From Mariprofundus sp. (GTDB lineage: Bacteria > Pseudomonadota > Zetaproteobacteria > Mariprofundales > Mariprofundaceae): a stretch of 22,336 nucleotides of DNA. This document shows, piece after piece, positions 1 through 6,117 of the stretch. The notes below the pieces were generated by a model that was not told where the DNA came from, did no database searches, and saw only the letters and a list, made by a program, of their open reading frames with translations. Made by a program: the position numbers and the translations under genes. The DNA is taken from NCBI GenBank assembly GCA_015485035.1, contig WFUI01000212.1, positions 1 through 22,336 on the forward strand, written 5' to 3'. Within the stretch, counting starts at the first letter, position 1. Each line of letters starts with the position of its first letter.

Positions 1-729
1 ATCCATCATCATAACCACAAGCGGTATTTGATCACGCTTGACCCGGTAAATAACATCCACCAGATGAATGTCCAGATAGCGACGGTTATATAGGCCGGTC
101 AGCGAATCTGACAAAGTAAGATGATTGAGTTGTGACATTAAGTCAGCGGTTTCCCGGTGGTTCCTGTATATCAACCAACTGGCAAAACATGAACCTGCAC
201 CGACTGTTACCATTAAAAAGATCGCGGTAGTCACCTGTTGAGAAGAAGCATAGGGGAGCTCAAAAACAGCAAGTAATAATCCCGTTACCAGTAATGGAAC
301 GATCATATATACCATAGGCCAAATCATTATGATCGACGTGCCGAAGAAGATGGTACTGAAACCGAGGTAATAAGGGTATTTTTCCGGTGTAATCACAACC
401 ATCGGCAAAATGGCACAAATCAGTGCCATATAAATCACCAGCCCCAGAGGGCGGCAATAATGTTTGGGACATCCATATCTAATAAACAGAAGCAGCATGG
501 TGATGGCCACCAATGAAAATATAATTCGGAAGGTGAAAAACAGATTGAAATGTTGCGGGTCAATGAGATAGTCAAACAGCCCCCACAATGGCATCAGTGT
601 TGCAGCAAGAATAATGTATGCAATGGTGCTTGTAATCAGACGCTGGTCGCTTTGCATCGAAATTTCTTCGGATACGTTGGACGTTGTTACATTTGTTTCA
701 GAATTCGTTTCAGAGATGGCATTTTTCAT
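1..729 (-). CDS. Membrane-bound GGDEF diguanylate cyclase, partial (C-terminus beyond left edge)
   Basis: I translated an open frame of 243 codons from an ATG at 727-729 to the first base of the window without a stop. An AAGGAGG ribosome binding site lies 8 bases upstream of this ATG. Residues 31-188 hold about six hydrophobic segments (about 31-52, 62-84, 95-114, 121-139, 140-157, 165-188). After a short linker, residues 208-220 read DSLTGLYNRRYLD, the classic start of a GGDEF domain, and the visible part ends at VVMMMD, the strand before the metal-binding Asp region. The family makes cyclic di-GMP from two GTP at the inner membrane and controls biofilm and motility. The GG(D/E)EF active-site motif and any EAL domain lie outside the window, so catalytic activity cannot be judged. 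The membrane part is not a sensor family I recognise. No c-di-GMP riboswitch was seen upstream. Confidence 0.9.
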   Translation of the reverse strand, partial: MKNAISETNSETNVTTSNVSEEISMQSDQRLITSTIAYIILAATLMPLWGLFDYLIDPQHFNLFFTFRIIFSLVAITMLLLFIRYGCPKHYCRPLGLVIYMALICAILPMVVITPEKYPYYLGFSTIFFGTSIIMIWPMVYMIVPLLVTGLLLAVFELPYASSQQVTTAIFLMVTVGAGSCFASWLIYRNHRETADLMSQLNHLTLSDSLTGLYNRRYLDIHLVDVIYRVKRDQIPLVVMMMD

Positions 730-1313
730 AACATATGCCTCCTTCACAGCATATAAGTAGAATTTTCCATGCCTTTCATCTCCGGAAAGCAGGCCGGTAA
801 AGTTTAATGGCAACACCATTTGACAGTACCGAACACCCATAAGTGTCCTGATTCGTTCAGTCACTTGCCTGATCATGTTGTGATTTGGTCAGATTCGCAA
901 GCAACGGATATTGAACAGGTGTGGCTCGCCGCCACATTTAACAGTCGTACAATATGTCTGTTTTTCGGGTTTTTATTGGCTGTTAATGATTCAACCCGGT
1001 ATGAAATTATCTGTAAAATGCACAGGAGAATAAGGTGATGAACAAGTCAATAATAAGCCGTTCAACGCTGGTGTGATTGAAAGGGAGGTGCGATCAAACA
1101 GATGATATTCTCGTTTTTTTGAGATAACAATAACCGCTCATTGCAAGGGATACATAAAGCAGGCTATGTGAAAAATATTCATCTCTGCGGGCTTTCATAG
1201 GTGCTGGTGATGGTTCAGAGATATCTTTCTGTTGGTCACTCGGTGCTTGAATCAACTTGGTTGACCGGGATCTGTTATAACAAGAGACAGTGTAGCTGTA
1301 TCATGCGCCAAGA
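730..1313. other. Intergenic region, no gene recognised
   Basis: This 584-base stretch lies upstream of the diguanylate cyclase and downstream of the deacylase gene, both on the minus strand. Short open frames exist on both strands (the longest is about 72 codons at 820-1038, plus), but none has a recognisable motif, membrane segment or coding-like composition. The only structures I see are a small hairpin TGTGGC/GCCACA around 922-938 and AT-rich stretches that may hold the promoter of the cyclase gene. I could not place convincing -35/-10 boxes. Confidence 0.5.
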
Positions 1314-1763
1314 TCAGCTTTGCAGAATGAAGGTGACCGGTCCGTCATTAGTCAGGGTGAGCTGCATGTCAGCGCCGAAGATGCCGGTTTCGATATGATC
1401 ATGCTGTTGTTGGATACAGCGTGTTAGTGAATCAAACAGACGTGCTCCGGTCTCCGGTGTTGCGGCTGTAGAGAAGCCGGCCCGGGTTCCTTTTCTGGTG
1501 TCGGCGGCAACGGTGAAATTTGGCACAATCAACAGGTCGCCGCCGATGTCGGAGAGGCTCAGGTTCATGCGTCCGTTACTGTCCGGGAAAATACGATAAC
1601 TCAGCAGACGCTCGGCCATGCGGGTGGCGCGGCTTTCATCATCGTCACTTTCGATGCCGACCAGTGCGACAATACCCCTGCCGATTTCTTTGCTGATCTG
1701 TTTCGAAGCTGGCTGCTTACAAATCAGGCGGGCGCTGCTGATGCGTTGAATAATGATTCGCAT
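1314..1763 (-). CDS. dtd: D-aminoacyl-tRNA deacylase
   Basis: The 149-aa product matches Dtd over its full usual length (about 145 aa). Dtd hydrolyses D-amino acids (and glycine) mischarged on tRNA in the cytoplasm, a chirality proofreading step. Visible signatures are the N-terminal MRIIIQRISSARL strand, SYRIFPDSNGRMNLSL, the ADTRKGTRAGFS segment and the C-terminal NDGPVT motif that carries the Gly-cisPro selectivity element. The second family motif is normally SQFTLxAD; here it reads PNFTVAAD, so the usual Ser-Gln pair is Pro-Asn while the Thr is kept. The ATG has a GAGGAGG site about 8-9 bases upstream. The gene is divergent from the transporter gene, with fewer than 50 bases between the two starts. 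Confidence 0.93.
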   Translation of the reverse strand: MRIIIQRISSARLICKQPASKQISKEIGRGIVALVGIESDDDESRATRMAERLLSYRIFPDSNGRMNLSLSDIGGDLLIVPNFTVAADTRKGTRAGFSTAATPETGARLFDSLTRCIQQQHDHIETGIFGADMQLTLTNDGPVTFILQS

Positions 1764-1777
1764 AATGGATTCCTCCT

Positions 1778-1809
1778 CGCCAAAATCCTGTCTGCAAACT
1801 AAATTGGCG
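1778..1809. promoter_or_regulatory. Dyad CGCCAA/TTGGCG in the divergent dtd-transporter intergenic region
   Basis: CGCCAA at 1778-1783 is the reverse complement of TTGGCG at 1804-1809, with 20 bases between. It lies in the short gap between two divergently transcribed genes, where an operator is plausible. The 6-bp arms are short enough to arise by chance. Confidence 0.25.
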
Positions 1810-1811
1810 TG

Positions 1812-3083
1812 ATGAATAATAACAAACGTCGGTCAATGTGGTCATGGGCTATTTATGACTGGGCTAATTCAGCTTATGCAACGACGGTAATGGCCGGTTT
1901 TTTCCCGGTATTCTTCAAGCAGTATTGGGCAACGGGCCTTACAGCCAATGAATCAACGTTCTGGCTTGGGTTGTCCAACGCCGGGGCAGGGCTGTTGATT
2001 GCTTTACTGGCCCCCGTGCTGGGAGCAATGGCGGATCAGGGCGGCTTGAAGAAACGGATGCTGCTCAGCTTTACTGTTTTGGGTGTGTTGATGACAGCAG
2101 CGCTGTTTCTGGCAGGGGAAGGACACTGGCTGTTGGCTGTGATGATTTATGCGTTTGGTGCTATTGGGTTTTCCGGTGCCAATGTGTTTTATGATGCCCT
2201 GATTGTTGATGTGGCCGAGCATGAGACGCTGGATCGGGTGTCATCGCTTGGTTACGCCGTTGGATATATCGGTGGCGGCATTTTATTTGCTGTGAATGTG
2301 CTGATGACATTGCATCCGGACTGGTTTCTGTTGGCCGGTAAAGCTGAAGCAGTGCGATGGTCGTTTCTCACTGTGGCTTTGTGGTGGGCGCTGTTTACGC
2401 TGCCGCTGGCCTGTTTTGTGCATGAACAGGGCGAAGTGACAACTGCACACTGGCTGGATGCAGCCAGAAACGGTTTTAGCCAGCTGCGTGAAACATTCCA
2501 TCATCTGCGTGGGCTGAAACAGATTTGGTTGTTCCTGCTGGCTTATTTTCTTTATATCGATGGGGTCAATACGGTGGCTCGAATGGCTGTGGATTATGGA
2601 TTGTCGCTGGGCTTCGATTCATCGGTGTTAATCACGGCGTTGCTGATGACACAGTTTATTGCTTTTCCCGCAGCGCTGGCGATGGGTTGGCTGGGTGAGC
2701 GCTGGAGCGCCAAGGGAGTCATTCTGGTGAGCCTTGCCATTTATTCAGTCGTTTGCGTGTGGAGCTCCACGATGCAGCAGGCATCCGATTTTTACTGGCT
2801 GGCAGCAGCAATAGGTCTGGTCATGGGTGGTGTACAGGCACTATCGCGCTCGATGTATGCACGCATGATTCCCAAACATCAGGCTGCTGAATTTTTTGGT
2901 TTTTTCAATATGTTGGGAAAATTCGCTGCGGTGATGGGGCCGGCACTCATGGGGGTGGCCAGCCTCATGTCCGGCAGTGCCCGTTTTTCTATTCTGGTGA
3001 TTGTGCTGTTGTTCGCTGCCGGTGCGCTGCTCCTGTATTATGTAGAGACACCGGCCCGGCAGGGCAGGGGTGCAAGCGGATGA
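1812..3083 (+). CDS. MFS transporter, UMF1 (Atg22-like) family
   Basis: The protein is about 423 aa, mostly hydrophobic, with roughly 12 predicted membrane helices. The N-terminal WSWAIYDWANSAYATTVMAG is the hallmark of the UMF1 branch of the major facilitator superfamily, related to the vacuolar effluxer Atg22. The second half carries an MGGVQALSRSMYARMIP segment, also typical of these proteins. Bacterial members sit in the inner membrane and their substrates are mostly unknown, so I assign none. The frame also allows a GTG at 1809, but the ATG at 1812 directly follows it and I prefer it; no strong ribosome binding site is visible for either. The gene is divergent from dtd and convergent with the envelope operon, ending 60 bases before that operon's last gene. 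Confidence 0.88.
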   Translation: MNNNKRRSMWSWAIYDWANSAYATTVMAGFFPVFFKQYWATGLTANESTFWLGLSNAGAGLLIALLAPVLGAMADQGGLKKRMLLSFTVLGVLMTAALFLAGEGHWLLAVMIYAFGAIGFSGANVFYDALIVDVAEHETLDRVSSLGYAVGYIGGGILFAVNVLMTLHPDWFLLAGKAEAVRWSFLTVALWWALFTLPLACFVHEQGEVTTAHWLDAARNGFSQLRETFHHLRGLKQIWLFLLAYFLYIDGVNTVARMAVDYGLSLGFDSSVLITALLMTQFIAFPAALAMGWLGERWSAKGVILVSLAIYSVVCVWSSTMQQASDFYWLAAAIGLVMGGVQALSRSMYARMIPKHQAAEFFGFFNMLGKFAAVMGPALMGVASLMSGSARFSILVIVLLFAAGALLLYYVETPARQGRGASG

Positions 3084-3110
3084 TGAGCGGAATCAGACAA
3101 ATCAGATAAA

Positions 3111-3127
3111 CCAGACAGCGTGACTGG
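3111..3127 (-). terminator. Possible weak terminator of the envelope operon
   Basis: Read on the minus strand, CCAGTCACGCTGTCTGG can fold into a short interrupted hairpin (4 bp, one mismatch, 2 bp, 3-base loop) followed by a T-rich stretch starting TTTATCTGATTT. It lies 17 bases past the stop of the last operon gene. The stem is weak, so this is a tentative call. Confidence 0.3.
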
Positions 3128-3143
3128 CTCTGACAGGGACTGA

Positions 3144-4088
3144 TTACGGATGCAGAGCCAGGAAGGTTCCACCATTACGTTTGGTTACTTCCCGCATCAG
3201 GATAGCAAAGCGGTTGGTGGTGTATTGGGACATAAATCCTATGGCGTGAATTTTGGCCAATCTTTTTCCTGTGATGCGATTGCGGTTCAGCTTGTCGATG
3301 GTGTCAATGACCGGGCCATAGGATGAACCGGAATAATCATCCCCGAAAACATATATGGACAGGGAAATATCAGATTTTGCATATCTCTTTAATGCCATCT
3401 CAATCCCTTCAACCGGGCTGCTGTTTGAAGCGCTGTTCCATGATGTGAACATACCCATCACGGCCCTGCGTCGTTGCGGGGTATCGGGAATCCATTTTCC
3501 TGCATAGCTTGAAATTAAATGGCTTCCATTGTCATTCATGATTTGAAAGCCCGTCACTTTGGGGTGGATTTTCAGCACATTCACCAGCTCCCGCGATACG
3601 CGGGGCCAGATATTGAGCATACTGCCTGATGTATCGACGATAAAAATAATGTAATCGCTATCAACCGGTATGCCACCGACTTCCGCATCCCTTTTTGTTG
3701 CAGAACTGGGTTTGATTGAGGCGCGTTTGAGCGATGACTCAACCAGAGACAGGCCTTCGAGATCGCCATCGAGTTTTTCAAGTTCGCTGCTTTTAGCACC
3801 CAGCTGCTTTTTCGTTGTTGCCTCGGATTGTTTAATCAGCGAACTGATCTGTTTGAGACTGGTCAGTTCCTGTTGCTTTTTCTCCAGTTCTCTGGAGGAC
3901 TTTTCAACTTGATTCTGTGCCGATATCACTTGCTGTAACATCTGTTTGGCGGCATTAATATCCGAGCTGCTGGTGCCTTCAAGCGGTTTGGATATCAATA
4001 CCAGTAAAATGACAGCGCCAAATCCACAGGAAACAATGTCCAGGAAGGACAGACTGAAAATTTCCAGATTTCTCCGCCGTGATTTCAT
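3144..4088 (-). CDS. VWA-domain protein with ExbD/MotB-like N-terminal membrane helix (second of a pair)
   Basis: The 314-aa protein starts with a basic patch (KSRRR) and a single membrane helix at about 11-33 that contains FLDIVSCGFGAVILLVLI. Residues about 45-120 are a Lys/Glu/Gln-rich coiled coil. A von Willebrand factor A domain follows from about 145: its metal-ion-dependent adhesion site (MIDAS) core DTSGS is at 152-156, with an acidic FGDD at 248-251. D17 in FLDI sits at the cytoplasmic end of the helix, as does the proton-binding Asp in ExbD/TolR (F-I-D-V-M) and MotB. The start overlaps the stop of the preceding VWA gene by four bases (ATGA), so the two are translationally coupled. 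The VWA domain should lie in the periplasm. I infer a B-subunit-like partner of the channel protein at 5157-5915; the function is unknown. Confidence 0.85.
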   Translation of the reverse strand: MKSRRRNLEIFSLSFLDIVSCGFGAVILLVLISKPLEGTSSSDINAAKQMLQQVISAQNQVEKSSRELEKKQQELTSLKQISSLIKQSEATTKKQLGAKSSELEKLDGDLEGLSLVESSLKRASIKPSSATKRDAEVGGIPVDSDYIIFIVDTSGSMLNIWPRVSRELVNVLKIHPKVTGFQIMNDNGSHLISSYAGKWIPDTPQRRRAVMGMFTSWNSASNSSPVEGIEMALKRYAKSDISLSIYVFGDDYSGSSYGPVIDTIDKLNRNRITGKRLAKIHAIGFMSQYTTNRFAILMREVTKRNGGTFLALHP

Positions 4089-5149
4089 GGCCAGCTTAGC
4101 GCAGGGCTAATCAACAAGCCGCCCGTTGAGGCGCTCCATGCCCAGTATTCCGGAGATGCCTGCGGATCGCCTTCGATGGGCAGCAGAATGACATTAATTT
4201 TCACGCCGCTCTTGGGAGAACTTTCAGCAATACTCTGGCGGAACAGTTTAACCCGGCAATCTCCGGAGATATTGCTGGATTTTCCCAGCAGCGAACTGCA
4301 AGCCGAGAATGGGTTGAGGCTTGAATAGCGCGATTGTCCCGCTGTGGGCAGCCCGTCTGTCACCACATATATATCTGTGGGCCTGAGCGCTGCGGCTTTT
4401 TGCAAGCCCAGTTGTAAATTGGTTGATCCGGTTGGTACAAGCGTATCAATCTCTCTGTAAAGTTTTTGTATGCTACCGGCATCACGCCCGTTCAACCAGC
4501 CTGACCCACCCAGCACCCTGGCTGTTTTATTATATGCCACGACAGCGATCTGGCTGGATTCAGGTGTACGCACCAGCAGCCAGCGCATGATGCGTTTGGT
4601 ACGCTGCCACTTGGGGCCTCTTTTTTTCTCACTTTCCGAGCTGTTTTTGCGGCGGATAATTTGTATCAACTTTTCATCGGTCATGGATGCACTGCTATCA
4701 ACAAGAAAAACGATTTTGCGTCCTTCGACCTTGATGCCCATGATATAATTTTCTTCTCCGCCCTGATCATTTTTCACAACATCGTCTTTTTTCGCTCGGG
4801 GTGCATTTTTGATCGTATTTTTGACTGCTGAAAGCTCCATATTTCTGCGTTTGAGCAGATCACTTTTTTTGGCTGTTTCCTGCTTTAATGCGGATACGGT
4901 TGCCTGGTTGTGACTGATCTTTTTCATTTCATTCAGCGCATTAGCATCCAGAGCGGAGATTGATTGTTTCAATGCTGCTTGTTGTTGCTGGAGTTGCGCC
5001 AGGTCGGATTGCAGCAAATCGATTTCTGTAGTGGGTTGATCAACGTTATGTTTGACAATCATAAACACCAGAATAATGGCACCCAGGCCGCATGCCATGA
5101 TATCAAGGAATGCAATACTGAATCCTTCGGTTTTGCGACGGGGTTTCAG
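4085..5149 (-). CDS. VWA-domain protein with ExbD/MotB-like N-terminal membrane helix (first of a pair), probable CTG start
   Basis: The first ATG (5098) would give 337 aa but cuts the membrane helix in half. The frame stays open upstream and encodes KPRRKTEGFSIAFLDI directly before that Met. This aligns with the N-terminus of the next gene (KSRRRNLEIFSLSFLDI). No ATG, GTG or TTG is available there. A CTG at 5147-5149 has AGTAGG six bases upstream and yields 354 aa, so I chose it. The parts are: helix about 10-31 with Asp16 in FLDIMACGLGA, coiled coil about 42-112, and a VWA domain from about 145 with a full MIDAS set (DSSAS at 151-155, TGST at 240-243, VTDG at 263-266). The gene begins 7 bases after the channel gene stop. 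The inferred role is the same as its neighbour: a membrane-anchored periplasmic VWA subunit of a proton-driven complex. The VWA assignment is firm; the start is an inference. Confidence 0.83.
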   Translation of the reverse strand: MKPRRKTEGFSIAFLDIMACGLGAIILVFMIVKHNVDQPTTEIDLLQSDLAQLQQQQAALKQSISALDANALNEMKKISHNQATVSALKQETAKKSDLLKRRNMELSAVKNTIKNAPRAKKDDVVKNDQGGEENYIMGIKVEGRKIVFLVDSSASMTDEKLIQIIRRKNSSESEKKRGPKWQRTKRIMRWLLVRTPESSQIAVVAYNKTARVLGGSGWLNGRDAGSIQKLYREIDTLVPTGSTNLQLGLQKAAALRPTDIYVVTDGLPTAGQSRYSSLNPFSACSSLLGKSSNISGDCRVKLFRQSIAESSPKSGVKINVILLPIEGDPQASPEYWAWSASTGGLLISPALSWP

Positions 5150-5156
5150 TTTGGGC

Positions 5157-5915
5157 CTACTGTTCAGAAATGCGTTTTAACAGGAACTTTTCACAATAGG
5201 CCTGCGTATCCACAACAAGACCATCCTGCAATCGCTGCAACTGATGCAACAGAAGCATCAATAAAATACTGACCAGCAGAGCGACAAAGGTGGAATTAAA
5301 AGCAATACCCAGGCTGTTTGTCATGCCGGCGATATCACCTGCCAGCGCCTGATCGGCCAATGAAAGCGCTTCGCCAATGCCCCTGACCGTGCCAACAAAG
5401 CCGATGGAAGGGATCACCCAGATCAGATAACGAATCATCGAATTTTCGGCTTCCTGACGAACCGCCAGTGATTCGACGCTTGATTCAACCGCATCGGAAG
5501 TGTTCTGCACATCGTTGGTGATCAAATAACGCCGCAGGCTTGCCATCAAAGTTTCAACCAGAGGCGTTTCTCTGGTATCTGTCGGAAGCTTGTCGAGATT
5601 GGACAGGGCGGCTTTCAGATCATCGCCGCTTTCAACTGTGTCTTCCAGCAGGTCGACAGTAAACAGGTATTTATCTTTGAGAATGGCAAAACATTTGCTT
5701 AAAATCAGATAGATCGCCCACAGCATCAGAATAAGGCATATTTCCTGTTCATAATCTTTCAGTACCACCAGAATATCGCGTGGTGCCGATTGTCCGGCCA
5801 GTTTGGCCTGGGCGATAATCACATCAGCTTGCGGCCGGATATAACCGATGTAGGACAGGTGTACAGTAATGGCGCTGCCGATCAATACGGCGATGCTTTT
5901 AATCATTTCGGACAT
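5157..5915 (-). CDS. MotA/TolQ/ExbB-type proton channel protein
   Basis: The 252-aa protein has membrane segments at about 6-26, 58-78, 161-185 and 200-224. The last two carry the family signature: PSIGFVGTVRGIGEAL (169-184) and LGIAFNSTFVALLVSI (202-217), matching the pore helices of ExbB/TolQ/MotA. Such proteins form pentamers in the inner membrane that pass protons together with a dimer of ExbD/TolR/MotB subunits. No ExbD, TolR or MotB gene is adjacent. The next two genes instead encode VWA proteins whose single helix carries the matching Asp, so these are the likely partners. An AGGAG site lies about 7 bases before the ATG, and the gene follows the 49-aa protein gene by 14 bases. Confidence 0.87.
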   Translation of the reverse strand: MSEMIKSIAVLIGSAITVHLSYIGYIRPQADVIIAQAKLAGQSAPRDILVVLKDYEQEICLILMLWAIYLILSKCFAILKDKYLFTVDLLEDTVESGDDLKAALSNLDKLPTDTRETPLVETLMASLRRYLITNDVQNTSDAVESSVESLAVRQEAENSMIRYLIWVIPSIGFVGTVRGIGEALSLADQALAGDIAGMTNSLGIAFNSTFVALLVSILLMLLLHQLQRLQDGLVVDTQAYCEKFLLKRISEQ

Positions 5916-5929
5916 ACGAGTCTCCTGTC

Positions 5930-6079
5930 TTAAATATCCACCGGAAAAGTTGCCGGTGAATCCAGCTGAATGGATCGCATAGCGGCATACGCCGTGCCAG
6001 CCAGCAATCCAATGCCAAGAATGGTAATAACAATGAGCGTGCTTCGCCTGAATCGTTTGGGACTGTGAATCTCAGCCAT
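5930..6079 (-). CDS. Small single-helix membrane or secreted protein (49 aa)
   Basis: The ATG at 6077-6079 has a near-perfect AAGGAGGAG site just upstream. The frame runs 49 codons to TAA and fits exactly between the PEGA/FGE gene (38 bases) and the channel gene (14 bases). The product starts with a charged, basic stretch (MAEIHSPKRFRR), followed by a hydrophobic segment at about 14-33 (STLIVITILGIGLLAGTAYA) and a 17-residue tail ending TFPVDI. The hydrophobic segment ends in AYA, so it could be a cleaved signal peptide, but a membrane anchor with a short periplasmic tail seems more likely given such a short remainder. I recognise no family. Position and ribosome binding site argue that it is a real subunit of the operon's machine. 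A longer overlapping frame (5899-6111) is a shadow of this gene. Confidence 0.75.
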   Translation of the reverse strand: MAEIHSPKRFRRSTLIVITILGIGLLAGTAYAAMRSIQLDSPATFPVDI

Positions 6080-6117
6080 GAACTCCTCCTTGGTGAATGT
6101 GAAATAAACAACGCGCG

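Noticed and set aside
730..830. Possible c-di-GMP (GEMM) riboswitch upstream of the diguanylate cyclase
   Set aside because: The minus strand contains a short CCGG hairpin, but the conserved core sequences and paired stems of GEMM riboswitches are absent.
820..1038. 72-codon plus-strand frame in the intergenic region before the diguanylate cyclase
   Set aside because: No ribosome binding site, no signal or domain, and no coding-like pattern; left as non-coding.
3144..6079. Zorya-type defence system suggested by the MotA-like protein
   Set aside because: The partners have VWA domains rather than an OmpA-like peptidoglycan-binding domain, and no helicase or nuclease gene is nearby.
5899..6111. 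70-codon minus-strand frame between the PEGA/FGE and channel genes
   Set aside because: It overlaps the 49-aa gene (5930-6079) in another frame, lacks its ribosome binding site, and has shadow-like composition.
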